NCBI GenBank assembly: GCA_022113835.1
Contig: JAILWY010000008.1
Coordinates: 240,001 to 304,000 of the forward strand
Direction: 5' to 3'
From: Atopsyche davidsoni
Taxonomy: Eukaryota; Arthropoda; Insecta; Trichoptera; Hydrobiosidae
DNA length: 64,000 nt
Shown here: positions 12,753-25,044 of the stretch, one piece after another
How the letters are laid out: every line of letters starts with the position of its first letter
How positions within the stretch are numbered: the first letter of the stretch is position 1
The notes under the pieces: generated by a model
Seen by the model: the letters and a program-made list of their open reading frames with translations, nothing else
The model's database searches: none
Told to the model about the DNA's origin: nothing
Made by a program: the position numbers and the translations under genes

Positions 12753-15700
12753 ATTTCTAAAATTGTATTTATTAAAAATGAGATATCTTGTCTACCTTTA
12801 TGCTATCCATGACATAAAAAAAAAATATATATATTTAGATCTGTAATTGCTTGTCTGGCTGGAAAGCTATGTTAACGTTTATTTATTAGTTCGACGTTTT
12901 AGCTCTCGCACAGGAACCATTTGAAAAAAATTCTAACGGAGCTCAGCGCACCACTTCGAGATCCAATTCGCCCGGACAAGGAACTCCTCTAAAAATATGC
13001 ACTTTTTAAAAAGACTTTTTACTTGAGATTTTATTTCTTGTTAAATATTAATTTTGCTCATTTAATATTAACGCATCTAGTTATTTAGTCAAAGGATGTC
13101 TGCAGGAATGGCAACCGGCATGAATCTATTAATGTAATAGCAGAGCTTGAACATACAAAATTAAAAATATTTGAATGGGAGTTTAAAAGGATAAAGTAAT
13201 CGAATTATATCAAATTAAAGTACAGAGCTCCATTAACCGTACTGTTTTACAATTTTAAGTGAAATATGTAAAATTTTCACAAACGAAGAATTTAATTTTC
13301 AATACATGGCCTTTAATCTCACGAAAGAAAATGAAACAAATCAAAGTTATTTACGTGAACACTTGCGCTTGTCGCCTGTTGGAGTTGGAGTGGCACAATT
13401 TAATTTCGCGCCGACAGTCTGCCTTACCGAGACGGCCGCAGTCGACACCAGACTCCGCTCTGCGCTCTTACTCTCCGGCCTCTACTCTCCTCTCTCCAGT
13501 CTCCACTCTCTACTCTCCGATCTCGGCACTTTAGTCACCTGCCATGTAACTCGACACCAAGTATGACTGTTCGGGGACATTATCCGCCGTACAAACTAGC
13601 GACAACCGTCCCGCTTATTAGTAACAACTTATTATTACTTTTGATAAACTAACTCTATTATTTAAAAATAACTAATCTTTGCCTGTCCTCTTAAACAAAT
13701 CGAGCTTTAATAATAGTTTTGGTAAGAATCGACTAGCAGAATACTGTATAGACTATTATAGAGTATACGAGTATATCTGGGCGGGCTCGCCGGCCTGTCG
13801 ACGGGTTTCGAGCTCCGGGCTGTCTGGTCCTAAGCCGCTCCTTTGACGGCTTGCAAGTTTTTTGCAGAAAGCAAATCAGTTTCAGACAAATCCTCTGAAA
13901 CATTTATCGAAATGTAAAGTTGGATTGCAGGAGCAGGTTCAGTAAAGTGCCGGAGTGGATTTGATTTAAGAGATGAAGCAGACAGAACTTTTATCTTGTT
14001 TTTGTTGGAACGTTGAGGCTACTTACCGTTTTTAAGGATTTTGCAGATTTTTAGTGTTTCTCTTCATAAACTTTTGCTTGAGATATTCCTAATCCCAAAA
14101 GATTTTTTTATTATTTTATGTTAAAAACTGAATGAAAATGAGCTAAATTTAAAAATGAAATTTATTTAATTAACAAAAAAGTTGGCACAAACAAAATATT
14201 GGGCTAATGTGATGAATTTGAGAGATATATGAAATATAATAATGCGAAGAATAATAGAGGATTGATTACTTATTTAATCAGGTTATAATAATTTTAATAT
14301 TGCATTCAAAATCAATTATTTACCAAGGTATGGCTCACACGAAAAATGGTAATTATTTTTTCTTTTCATAAATTTAAAGATGTATAACGATTGAAGGTTA
14401 CACAATATAAATGGAAAGCTTACTAATATAATTATCAGGTTTCTTTTCTTACATTTATCACAACACAAAATATTTAATTTATTTTATTAACTATAATTAA
14501 ACAAAATTTTACTTTAAAGTACAATTTTTATAATTGTGAAAAAAACGATAAAATTATTCTTAGTTGTTGTTATCTATTGACTCATAGTAACAAAAGTGAA
14601 CGAGTGCTTATTGGTTAAATCATTTAATATAATATAAATTTTATTTATGATACTTTAATTTTAATTTGCTAAAGATTTAGACATAAATTTATGATAATAA
14701 ATCCACAATAAAAATTACACTTAAAAAATCAAGTCATTAACAGTCACAAACAAAATAATTAAACGGTATTTGGCTTATTAGCGGGTCCAGAATCGGGTGC
14801 CGGGGGTGGATGCATCCCTCGGCGTCGTGTTTATCTGAAAATTAAAAACAAAAAACCAACCGAATATTTACTAAAATTACCCGAAATAGGTTAATTAGTT
14901 TTGGACCAATACATGATTCAACAATTAAATAGAATATTGGGGTTCAGCCCAAGAAGACAAAATAAAATGTACAAATTTAAAAATTTAGAACTTTAGAATT
15001 TTTTTAAGAATAATTAAAATCCACTTCGAAGTCTCAAAAATGACATTGTCATCTGAAACTCTGAAACCGTAAATCACCTTACCTTTAGTCTGACATAGCT
15101 TACTAAAGGGCTAAAATGCTTACTGCAAAAAAAATCATATTAATTTAGCTAAATATTTTGATTTAAATAATCGAGGCACTAGTTGTTTCCTACTGAAAGA
15201 GTGAATTTGACTCTCAAAATACACTTGTTAGAAGTCCAAATAGATTTACATAAATCATAGTCGATGGAATAATATGTTAAAAAATAACTTATTTCATTTA
15301 TAGTAATCTTAATATATTTGATTATTCTTGCTTACATTCAAAAACACTTAAAGAATTACTGAAATGCTTTAAAATAGATTAACGTTAACACTCAATCGAT
15401 AAATAAATTTACCGAATTTATTGTGTATGAACAAAATACGTCAAAGATGAAAAATTTATATCGAAATTTAGAAAAAAAGTCTTTGTTTTGTCGCAGGAGA
15501 AATTGTCGGAATTTGGCAAAGTGTGTGCAAGCCTCGCGTCTCCGGCAGAGCTCCTCCTCCAGTCCAGCGCCTCCTCCGCTCGGGCTCCTTCTTTCTCTCG
15601 CTCCTATTTATTTTGTGTCCAGAAAAAAACAATCGACTCTTCTTTGACCGTTCTTCTGTGCTGAAGGTATTTAATTTGGAACGTTAAATATAAATTTATA

Positions 15701-15782
15701 CGAGTTTTTGATGTTGATGACGATTATTTTTCGAAGCGATATTATCACAACGATGTTAGTATATCAAGAACCAATCGCACAA

Positions 15783-15785
<3 letters not shown>
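12753..15785. other. Gene-free stretch with islands
   Basis: AT-rich, with GC-richer islands at about 13370-13600, 13780-13960, 14780-14830 and 15520-15620. The 13.4-13.6 kb island includes a run of CT-rich direct similarities (CTCTACTCTCC-like words). No recognisable ORF; the 13259-13566 ORFs follow this simple sequence. Confidence 0.4.

Positions 15786-15861
<76 letters not shown>
15786..15861. repeat. (TA)n microsatellite
   Basis: About 76 bp of uninterrupted alternating TA. It produces the (YI)n peptide of the overlapping frame. Confidence 0.97.
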
Positions 15862-15862
<1 letters not shown>

Positions 15863-15929
15863 CACGAGGAAAAAGACCAAGTGTTTTATTTTATTCTAAA
15901 CTAGCAGATTTGACACTACACTAAAAAAA

Positions 15930-16425
15930 GATAAACAATATTTTTTTTTGTTTGATAAAGGAAATTTTGTTTGTGTATTAACTTTTTTTTCTTAATGCTA
16001 GCGGATAAACAATATTTTGAGTTTTTCCGGTGGGTGTGTAAACATAAAGATTTTTCGGCGTTCCAACTCTGAAGCAAGCAACATACAATTGACCGTGCGA
16101 AAAACAGAATTTTTATACGTCCAAACCAGCAACACTTAGCGATTGGCCTTGAGCATTGTTGCAAAGGTTGGTTCCAAAGAGTTTCTCTCTATTGGATAGT
16201 TGACAGGTTGTTTCTCAATCTATAGCTGTGTCAATCGATTTGTACTTGAAAATTTCACCGGGTAGCTTCAATTGAATTTGATCGCTTATTTTGTGGACAT
16301 TTTTTGTTCTTTGTATCGATTGAGCCGCTCGTATATGATAACCTCCAAGCCGGTTTTCATGCTGTTGAAGAGTTTCAGCAGCTCTTGCTGTAGTAGCTCT
16401 GATTCGAACTAACGCACGAAAAGGA
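15930..16425 (-). pseudogene. Decayed Helitron Pif1-like helicase fragment (second Helitron family)
   Basis: Read on the minus strand, a region ending near 15980 gives NNAQGQSLSVAGLDV, a stop, then KFCFSHGQLYVACFRVGTPK and KNLYVYTPTGKTQNIVYP. This is the C-terminal helicase region (AQGQS, HGQLYVA.SR) of Helitron RepHel proteins. Upstream pieces resemble LPGEIFKYKSIDT and VNYPIE...SLEP from the same helicase, and an R/A/E-rich stretch (ARAAETLQQHENRLGGYHIR) resembling RepHel N-terminal repeats, joined after deletions. It differs clearly from the helicase at 45492-47810, so it is a second family. Frameshifts and stops make it non-functional. The element ends were not identified. Confidence 0.72.
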
Positions 16426-16429
16426 ATTC

Positions 16430-16457
16430 AATCAGGTACTCTCTGTCATAAATATTG
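16430..16457 (+). repeat. FB tail fragment
   Basis: A short AGGTACTCTCTGTCATAAATATTGA-like segment matches the terminal part of the FB tail and abuts a (TA)n tract. Confidence 0.45.
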
Positions 16458-16458
16458 A

Positions 16459-16463
<5 letters not shown>

Positions 16464-16501
<38 letters not shown>
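16464..16501. repeat. (TA)n microsatellite
   Basis: About 38 bp of alternating TA immediately follows the FB tail fragment. Confidence 0.95.
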
Positions 16502-16504
<3 letters not shown>

Positions 16505-17190
16505 CATAGCTTTGCGCGGCTGGAATTAAATATAAACTACACGTCCGGGGCGCGGGAAGCCCCGCCGCGCACTTTGAAATTTATTATTTAAAATAAGTTC
16601 TAGATAGGCACAAAAAAATAATTATATTCAATGTGAACTGGTGTTTCTTCAGACTTACTGAGGTTTTGAAAATTTTGATAGCACACGCGATTGTGATCGA
16701 TTAGCCATTTATCATATCATATTTGGTTGTTTAATTCACAAATATAAATATGTCATATTTTAACCCAGAGGGCTTTGAAGATAACTTCAATACTTATAAA
16801 AGCAGCATTTTTTTCTGAAGATGGGCTTCATATTTGGACTGAAACGTGGAATTAAAAAAAGACCCTACCAAAAGGACCGTGACCCTAGAGACGAGAATTT
16901 AAAATGCCAAGCGCCGCCAAAACTTGTGAACAGTGCGACGTTCCCGAGAAGATAACTTTATTCTGTAGGAAAATAATTCGTATTCATAGCAAGCTTGGCG
17001 CAGAGAAAAAAATAAACATGTAATTTTTTTAATATCGGGTTTGTATTTGAGTTTCAATTTGATTGAGAATAATAAGTTATTTGTTAAAAAAAATTTTCAA
17101 AACTTTATTTTTGGTAAATAATTACTTAATTTTTCCATTTGTATGTAGGTTTAGTTTCAGTTTTACTGAAACTAAAATTAATATTTAAAA
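16502..17190. other. Gene-free spacer
   Basis: A small GC-rich patch with an imperfect inverted repeat (GGGGCGCGGGAAGCCCC) lies at 16547-16575. The rest is AT-rich with nothing recognised. Confidence 0.4.
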
Positions 17191-17300
17191 TATAATAAAA
17201 TATTTCAGTGATTTTTTCACAAGTTAATTTTTAAAGTACTTTATTCTATTTAAAATTATAAAATTGAATTCCACCAAGTACTCTGTGCCAAAAATATTGA
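17191..17300 (+). repeat. FB repeat with the apex deleted
   Basis: The outer left arm (AATATTTCAGTGATTTTTTCAC) is joined almost directly to outer right-arm sequence and a full right tail (GAATTCCACCAAGTACTC ... AAAATATTGA). The inner CCGGT/GCCAACC part is gone, as expected from deletion at the hairpin apex. Confidence 0.65.
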
Positions 17301-19932
17301 TTATTGAAACTATAATCGCACGGACGGGATTAAGAAAATTCAAAGCTCGTTCGCAAAAATTACTAGATTTGATGAAGCACGTTTTAATAATATTATCATT
17401 TTTTCCGACAAATCTTACATCGTCACACTTAGTAAAAAATTATGTTTAAAGCTGAAATAAAATGTCCAAAACATTCAATATGCACAAATTTTTACATGTG
17501 CTAATTTGAGAGTTCTTTATAATATATAGTATATTAAAAAAAGACTTACTATTGCTGAGACGGTGGGAACTCTTTGGAGTAAGACTAAGGTTCTAAACGA
17601 AGAAGAGTTCTTACTTCGTCAGAAAAACAATTTGATGTACTTATATTTTCACGAGAAAAAGTAAATTTTAAGCAAAACAGCAAAAAGAATTGAGTTAAAG
17701 TAACTTCGGGAACATTGTTATTACTCCAAACCGTGTATTTTTTATTGAATTTACATCGGCCGAGATATAACCTGGCGGGTGTGAAATTTTATCATTTCTT
17801 ACAAGCACGCGCTTTATTTGAGGGTTCGTTCGCAAGCAGATCGTTTCCTTCAGGGTGTTTGTTGGACTCCTCGGCCGGTGATTTCCGAAAAGTTATGTGC
17901 AACCCTGGTGGTCACATCTGTAAACAATCACTGAAAATTGAGGTCCGGTCCACCGGGAGGATGGAAATACGGGGAGAAGGTTCTCTACGCTAACGTCGTG
18001 TGTTTAATATCTATTAAATACATATTTAGCTTCATCAGTAGCTTCTTCCTGATATCTTACACTATCGATAGTTTTTTGAAGTTGTTTTAAAAATAATAAA
18101 AGAAACTTAAAAATATTTAAAGTTAGGTTAGTAAAGTTACTCCTGCGGAGTGTAAAATAACTGAAAAAGTGGACTCAAAAGAATAATGAGTACATTACCA
18201 GGCCGTGATTTGAGATGGAAGAGCTCAAAACCCACGAGTGATTTGTTTTTTTCGTGATTTTTATAAGGCATACAACCTATTGTGCTGAAATCATTGACAA
18301 ATAAAAATATACAAGAAGTTGGCTCCGCGGCACACTGGGCCGCGAGTGGAGGAGCAGCCTGCACTCGTTTCAGCCTCGTTTCAGCCTCGTTCCACACCGC
18401 CTGTGTCTCGAATGAGAGTAGCCGTAGAGCGTAGAGTGACGTCACACTAAACACAACACCTGGGCGCGATGTCAACACTCCATTCAATTCCCGGGGGCTC
18501 TGGGGTGACTCGCCGAGTCCTCCCCTACACGTTTTGTAACTGAAGAAAAAGTACAACCATTTTTAAAAGTGTTTATTATTATTGTGTGTGGGGAAACTAG
18601 TCTGTTTTTTACAAGCGTTGCAAACCATTAGACGAGAAGTGATTGGAAAAACAAAACAAAATCTCTGTAGAGTTAATTTTTTTTTTTATAAATAACAATG
18701 TTTCCATCTTATTCAAATATGATATTGTATATTCCTTTTAATGGAAAAGTAAAAAAAATCACATTTGTTTGAATATTGTGTTAACGTAGTTATTGATTTT
18801 AAAAATAAAAATGATTTCCTTATTAATTAAGATTAATTTAGAAACACCTGTTATAATTTTTTGAAATTCCTAATTATGTAGAATAGTAGTACAGAAATAC
18901 TTAATTATTCATTAAGTCAAGTGTATTGTTTTCTGAATTCCAAAAAAAATATTCATTTGATGCAAAAACGGATCTCCATAAAACCATTACATTGACCATT
19001 TTATTAAAAATTTTAGTAATATGTAAATATTATAAAAACATTCGTCGTTTGTGGTTTAATCTAATTACGAAAAATGTTATACATATATATTCACAGACAC
19101 ACACAGATGTGTGTGTATCCCGTCGCATCCGTTCTCTACGACAATGTTATATAAATTCAAACATATAAGTATATATATTTTCTTATATGTTTGTATTTAT
19201 ATAAAATTGTCTATGAGAATGGATGGGACGGGCGCGTGAAGAGAGACGCAGACGTCGCGCGGCGAGATGGCCGGCCATTTACCAGGCCGGGGGCTCGGCC
19301 GATGGCAGAGGGGGCCATTGCGTGGAGAAAGAATGGGTTTGCTTAGGATTTCGATTTGTTTTATTTTGGAAGAAATATGAAATATATTTATTTGTATTTT
19401 TAAAAATATGTACCGATGCTCTTAAATATATTTTAAGCAATAGGTGGTTTCAATTGTACGAAATGATATTATTTAAATTTAAATATTAAATATGTTTGTT
19501 TAATTATAAACACAAACGATCCCATTTATCTTCTTTGTGCGAGAGTTTTGCTAGTTTTTTCTTAGTGCGCTCGCTTGGGGTTTCTGATTTGAACACCAGC
19601 GTAGAAGTTGATTAAATATTGTAAATTGTCTTGAGATTAAGAGTAATATTTTTTTGTTGTTGTAATAAAAGCTTTCTAAATTCTTTACAGACGCACTAAG
19701 CTCTGGACGCTTTCAACTCCCTGTCTTCTGCTTGTCAGTCAACTATTCGCGCTTTCTTTTGCGGCCTGACGTAATTACAGAGAAATATGACTGTAGCTCC
19801 CAAATTCTCCGGCCCTTGAATGTCTTCTGCTTCAAAAAAAAAAATTGCAGCATTTTTTCAATATATTCTCGAACGTTTAAAAAGTTTATCAAAATCAATC
19901 CACATTGAATAGATATGTAATGTATTATCTAA
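17301..19932. other. Gene-free stretch with islands
   Basis: GC-richer islands lie at about 17710-18000, 18300-18545 and 19215-19340. The minus-strand ORF 18137-18556 (139 codons) crosses one island; it has no recognisable domain and no neighbouring exon signal that I trust. Confidence 0.35.
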
Positions 19933-20122
19933 TCTAATATATATAATAGCCATTGTGTGTATGTTTCGATTTTTGGTTTTCTATAGAATATCTTAAAAGA
20001 TACAACGCTGATTTTTTGCACATAAGTTAAGTAAATTTTTCCGCAGCTATGTGCTGAATTTCAAGACGATAGGATAATATTTTCATTCATAAACTATAAA
20101 ATATGCTTTAGCGAATTTCAAT

Positions 20123-20190
20123 ATGTACGAATTATATGATTCAGTTCTTCACCGTGAAAATTTCAAATTTAGAACTTTTACAAAAAAAAC
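20123..20190 (+). CDS. Short conserved Helitron reading frame (copy I)
   Basis: An ATG opens a frame beginning MYELYDSVLHRENFKFRTFT. The same peptide occurs in copy II (from 21143) and in copy III (from 48097, minus). Differences among the three are mostly synonymous (TCA/TCT, CGT/CGC, GAA/GAG), with one R/G change, which suggests past coding constraint. It lies about 190 bp from the Helitron 5' end. It may be a first exon or a separate small gene; I do not recognise the product. Confidence 0.4.
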
Positions 20191-20436
20191 AAATTTTAGA
20201 TGCTTCTAAGAAATTTCCAGCTTATGTCAGTTTGACACAAACGCCATCTCCATTTTTTTATCGAAATTGCATTAGAAATTATTAATCACATCATTAATAA
20301 CTCAAAATAACACCTTCTACGCACAGAAAACGTAATTAAAAAAGAATTGCACAATTGAACGTGATAAAGACTGCATCAAATAAAGAACAGTGCAGTGAAA
20401 AGTGATGCGTTGTTTGTGACACGAAATGTGACATAA

Positions 20437-20880
20437 ATGTCAAGCAATCAGTTGGAAGGAAAACGTGAGCAGCGTCTTTTTAAAATTCGAGTACGCGCAT
20501 CGACCTCAAGACAAAAAGAAACTGATGCACAGCGAACGCTGCGTTTGTCTTCGGATTAATTAGTGTGACCTGTCGATTCTGCAATGCTTTACATTATCAA
20601 GCAGAAAACCCATCAGATGGAAAGTTCAACAGTTCAAGTGCACAAAGATAAAGTGAAACTACCAGCAAGGCCTATTTCCCCAGTATATTTAAAGGATATT
20701 TATAATGTAAATTTCAAGAGAAAAATAAGATCATACAATAACAGTATATCTTTTGCATCAATGGGAGCTAAATTAACAGTAGGCCACTCTGCTTCAAAGT
20801 TCAAGGCCAAGGTATATCACAGAACTTCGCACCTTCATCCAACTGATGGTACAAAATTAAAGCATTATTCATCTTATTAT
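20437..20880 (+). pseudogene. Helitron RepHel N-terminal relic (copy I)
   Basis: From an ATG in the context ATGTCAAGCAATCAG there is a basic R/K/E-rich stretch and then a stop. A second part follows with KVKLPARPISPVYLKD, SYNNSISFASMGAKL and KFKAKVYHRTSHLHPTDG. These are conserved N-terminal RepHel blocks: the segment after the zinc finger and the start of the Helitron_like_N region. The zinc-finger cysteines are out of frame in this copy, the HUH nuclease motifs and helicase are absent, and the gene breaks off shortly before the element end. Confidence 0.7.
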
Positions 20881-21142
20881 TGTAAGCATTGTTCATCGAA
20901 TGCGCGTCATTCTGTGACGGGCTACATTTCTAGTATATATATATATAATAGCCATTGTGTGTATGTATGTTTCATCTTTTGCTTCTCTATAGAATATCTT
21001 AAAAGATACAGTGCTGATTTTTTGCACGTAAGTTTAGTAAATTTTTCCGCAGCTATGTGCCGAATTTCAAGACGATATGATAATATTTTTATTTAAAAAC
21101 TAATTTAATAAGGCTATAAAATATGCTTTAGCGAGTTTCAAT

Positions 21143-21210
21143 ATGTACGAATTATATGATTCTGTTCTTCACCGCGAGAATTTCAAATTTAGAACTTTTA
21201 CAAAAAAAAC
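21143..21210 (+). CDS. Short conserved Helitron reading frame (copy II)
   Basis: Same peptide as at 20123 (MYELYDSVLHRENFKFRTFT), with synonymous changes relative to copies I and III. See copy I for interpretation. Confidence 0.4.
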
Positions 21211-21455
21211 AAATTTTGATGCTTCTAAGAAATTTCCAGCTTGTCAGTTTGACACAAACGCCATCTCTATTTTTTTTTATCGAAATTGCATTAGAAATTA
21301 TTAATCACATCATTAATAACTCAAAATAACACCTTCTACGCACAGAAAACGTAATTAAAAAAGAATTGCACAATTGAACGTGATAAAGACTGCATCAAAT
21401 AAATAAAAGTGCAGTGAAAAGTGATGTGTTGTTTGTGACACGAAATGTGACATAA

Positions 21456-21877
21456 ATGTCAAGCAATGAGTTGGAAGGAAAACGTGAGCAGCTTCTTCTT
21501 AAAATTCGAGTACGCGCATCGACCTCAAGACAAAAAGAAACTGATGTACAGCGAACGCTGCGTTTGCTTTCGGATTAATTAATGTGACCTGTCGATTCTG
21601 CAATGCTTTACATTATCAAGCAGAAAACCCATCAGATGGAAAGTTCAACGATTACTGTCACAAAGGTAAAGTGAAACTACCAGCAAGACCTATTTCCCCA
21701 GTATATTTAAAGGATACTTATAATGGACATTTCAAGAGAAAAATAAGATCATACAATAACAGTATATCTTTTGCATCAATGGGAGCTAAATTAACAGTGG
21801 GCAACTCTGCTTCAAAGTTCAAGGCCAAGTATATCACAGAACTTCGTACCTTCATCCAACTGATGATACAAAATTAA
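21456..21877 (+). pseudogene. Helitron RepHel N-terminal relic with intact zinc-finger segment (copy II)
   Basis: A basic N-terminal stretch (MSSNELEGKREQLLLKIRVR) ends at a stop. A second open segment follows at 21584-21877 and contains CRFCNALHYQAENPSDGKF, then a C/H pair and GKVKLPARP, RSYNNSISFASMGAKL and SKFKAK. The C..C...C.H arrangement matches the N-terminal zinc finger of animal Helitron proteins. The frame then shifts within the YHRTSHLHP block. The HUH nuclease and helicase are absent, so it can only be a decoy or relic. Confidence 0.72.
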
Positions 21878-21957
21878 AGCATTATTCATCTTATTATGTT
21901 CAAACACTATCGCATCGTTCATCGAATACGTCATTTTATGACGGGCTACATTTCTAG

Positions 21958-23670
21958 TGTAAAAATAAAAAGGGATACTTGGATATTTTTTCTGGCACTT
22001 TTCTGTATATATTTTAAAATACCGTTTGTAATAACAAAAAGTACGGTATTACAGTTAGGTTGGGTTATATTACGGTGCCCTAAATTTCTTCTAATTCCAT
22101 AATTTTGCTAAATAAATACTTAACGCTGTTCAATATTTGCATATCGAGTTTTTATCATTAGAATAATATTTTTACGGCCCCCGGGTGATTGGAAAAATCT
22201 AGAATATTGGGTTATAAAGGGTTGTATAGTCCCCCGCTAGGCATTGCTGTGGAGTTGTTTGACCAGACGGGGTTGTCCCGTAAAAAAGGGTTAAACGCTT
22301 AAAATGAACTTCTGAAAAGTCAATTAAACCGCCAGCGGTGCCTGTTTCAGGCCAACATCGATGGCTTTTATCCGAATTATTGAGCAGGGTTGCCGGACAC
22401 ATTTTAATATTTATATTTCAAAACCAGTAATGCACCGAAGTATTATGAGCCACACAAAACCAGGGAATCATTATTGATCGTAAAACACACCTCGTGTTGT
22501 TTTTTTTTTTATGATCAAAAAGTTTTTGAATAAAAGGTTATAAATGTTTATAACATCATTGGTTGCTCACAATATGGCAAATGTTTGATTGGCAAATACC
22601 CGACCAATTTATGCTCGGGACCGATTGTCATACAGCCAATGATTTTCAGTAAATATTTGTGTAACTTTTCATTTATCACCAATATTGATAAATTATGTTA
22701 ATGATTAAATTGAATTTATCCAAGAAAAGATCGAATTATGACTAATTAATAAATCGAAAGAACGAATCGAATGATAGATGTAATGATTTAATAGTAAAAA
22801 ATTGGATTTAATGAAATTTGAAATTAATAAAAAAATCATCGGTTACCAATACTTTGCATATTCACCCAGTTTAAAAGACCAATTAAAAAAGGATATGTTT
22901 TAATAATACAGTATTGCTGCATTTGTAAAGAATAACAAATGTTTGCAAGAAAGTAAATATTTATTTTCAGTATATTCCCACCGGACCCGCAGCGCTGCAT
23001 TTTCTTCTTTTTCTTTACGTTTCACATGTGAGTTAATTAAATAGTGAAACACTGATTTCAGAATAAACAAAGAATTTTTTTTGTAATTATACTAGAATTA
23101 CAAAACTTTTTTCACGATTTCACGGCGAGCCTACCGAAATTTTCTCTTTGCGGCCTGGAGCGCGGCTGTTGGAGGAGGATATTTAAAAAAATAGGGAATT
23201 CAATAAACCACTTTAACCAAAAAAATCTTACGACTAAGAGGAACCCACAAATTAGCCGTGGAGTTCCCGCACTCTTCCACAAGATAAAGAGGTCGCACGA
23301 GAAGAGAAGAGTCGTGGGAAACTAACGGGAACGATAACTGTTGAGTCTGACACAATATATCTGTGTGTGTGTGTTTATGAAAATTAAAATTAAATGTAAA
23401 AATAAAAGAGACAGATTTGTATATACTGAGTAAAAAAACAAGAATTAACAACGGAACAACACTGGATTGAAGTCACATTCTAATAGACAAGATCCTCCTA
23501 TAAACAAGTAGAGCCATTGAAAAACACATTAACAACACAATTAAAATAGTTTCGATTGGATCCCAAAAAACGAAATAAAACAAAGGGAATGGAATCACAT
23601 TATGGGACACGCGGGAGAGACTCTGAAAAACCAATTATCTTCTTTTGTAGTCTCCCGGGCCGCGTGCAGT
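21958..23670. other. Gene-free stretch
   Basis: A GC-richer island lies at about 22160-22400 and another at 23130-23330. No ORF is recognised. Confidence 0.4.
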
Positions 23671-23780
23671 GGGCGACTCGGGGCTGCTCGGGGCTGCTCG
23701 GGGCTGCTCGGGGCTGCTCGGGGCTGCTCGGGGCTGCTCGGGGCTGCTCGGGGCTGCTCGGGGCTGCTAGGGGCTGTCTG
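23671..23780. repeat. 10-bp tandem repeat
   Basis: The unit GGGCTGCTCG occurs nine times from 23681 to 23770 (last copy with one change), flanked by near-copies. ORFs across it on both strands encode repeats of the same frame and are artefacts. Confidence 0.95.
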
Positions 23781-24654
23781 CAGCGAGCAGGCAGTCCCGA
23801 GCTCGACAAATGAAAATCTAATGTATTAGAAAGCATAATGTTAAATTTCTATTGCTAAGGTTTTTTGACAAACAGGTCAACTAAAAGTAAAATTACAACA
23901 ACGATGATAAAAATGGATAAATAAATTATCCAAGTTTTGCAAATTTATGAACTATTTGAAAGGTGAGCAAGACACGTCGTTTTTCCGAGTGTCACACTGA
24001 AAACACAAGGCAGTTTAAAACCGCTCAAGTGGCCGAATAACCAAAAAATTCAATAAAATAATTCTGTTAAAATAATTGATACAGATTATTATTTTATTAA
24101 TACTTAAGTTTTTTACTGTTTCGTAGACTTGAAGGTACAGGCGACCCATTTTATATATGGTCCAGAACTCAAAACTAAGTAAGTTAATGTTGTTTTATAA
24201 TATATTCAATGTCCTCGGTCTCCATCGAATGATGCTGCGTCCAGTGGCGGTGGGCGCGGCTTCCGCTCGCATCTCCTCGAAGAGACCGCGACCCGAAGTG
24301 TTTTTGTTTAATCCGCAAATTTGAATTTATATTGAATGGGCTGCTTTCAATGACGAGTGCCCGAGCCAGGCGGGAGTCCCTGACCGCTGCAAACGAGCTC
24401 GTTTATTTATCATTTTAATTTTAAAAATAAGTGAAATGCAAAGTATAATTTTGAGTATTCATGACAAAAAAAATTATTGTAGATATATTTTACTATGAAC
24501 TTATGAATACGCTAGATTACTTAATTGTAAGTTTTTCTTTATGAGTACTTTCGCCATTCAAGTATTGAGTCAGAGCATAATCTTTTTTGTATTTCGTTAA
24601 AACATCCGCGTGTCTTCTCATGTGGTGAGAGATTTGTTCATCACATATTTAAAA
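23781..24654. other. Gene-free spacer with an island
   Basis: AT-rich apart from an island at about 24210-24410 of mixed, CG-containing sequence. Nothing else recognised. Confidence 0.4.
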
Positions 24655-24656
24655 TA

Positions 24657-24876
24657 TATATGTCTATTTTGTGGATTGAACATCAATCAAGTGCGTATTT
24701 ATTTACCTATACAGGTATATTAATATGATTAGGCACATTTTTTCTCACACTAAAAAAGGTGGTTGAAAATCATTTTCAAAGTGTTAAAAAATGTGCCCAA
24801 ACATGTTAATATTAATATATCTGTATAGGTAAATAAATACGCACTTGATTGACGTTCAATCCACAAAATATACATA
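24657..24876. repeat. Inverted repeat made of two SINE-tail copies
   Basis: Arms at about 24660-24748 and 24786-24874 are close reverse complements (GTGGATTGAACATCAATCAA against TTGATTGACGTTCAATCCAC; CCTATACAGGTATATTAATA against its complement). The inner part, with AATGTGCC, also occurs at the 3' end of the SINE at 25045-25200. The two arms are probably SINE 3' regions in opposite orientation. Confidence 0.8.
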
Positions 24877-25044
24877 TATATATATAATGGTGGGCGTCTT
24901 GGCTAAATTAATAGATTTCAAAAATAATATCCAGATTGGATTAAAAAAAATGCTTCACTTAGGTTAAAAAGTCCAGTGCAAATTACTAAATATTGATTGC
25001 CCTGGGTACATTAGTCCATATGAAGATTATGATTGTAAAAAATT

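Larger units (their letters stand above)
19933..20933 (+). mobile_element. Non-autonomous Helitron, copy I
   Basis: The 5' end is TCTAATATATATAATAGCC after an A; the 3' end is CTAG before a T, preceded by a short hairpin (CGTCATTCTGTGACG) about 9 bp upstream. These are Helitron hallmarks: 5'-TC, 3' hairpin plus CTRR, insertion between A and T without target duplication. About 1 kb long and very similar to copy II. It carries only the N-terminal part of a RepHel gene. Copy II follows at once, head to tail. Confidence 0.88.
20934..21957 (+). mobile_element. Non-autonomous Helitron, copy II, head-to-tail with copy I
   Basis: Starts directly after copy I's CTAG with TATATATATATAATAGCC. A TC start exists only if it overlaps copy I's end (TCTAG, 20929-20933). 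It ends at CTAG before T (21954-21957), preceded by the hairpin CGTCATTTTATGACG. Sequence is near-identical to copy I over about 1 kb with scattered substitutions and short indels, so the pair looks like tandem duplication or adjacent insertion of the same family. Confidence 0.85.

Noticed and set aside
7622..15676. Shared word CTGTGCTGNAGGTATTTAAT at about 7626 and 15656
   Set aside because: Only about 20 bp with one mismatch and no surrounding similarity; may be chance in AT-biased DNA.
18137..18556. 139-codon minus-strand ORF as a gene
   Set aside because: It has no recognisable domain and its length is explained by a GC-richer island with few stops.
20584..21096. 170-codon ORF as a host gene
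   Set aside because: Its middle part is RepHel N-terminal sequence and it crosses the Helitron copy I/II junction.
23556..23836. ORFs with GCSGLLGAAR repeats
   Set aside because: They arise from the 10-bp tandem repeat.
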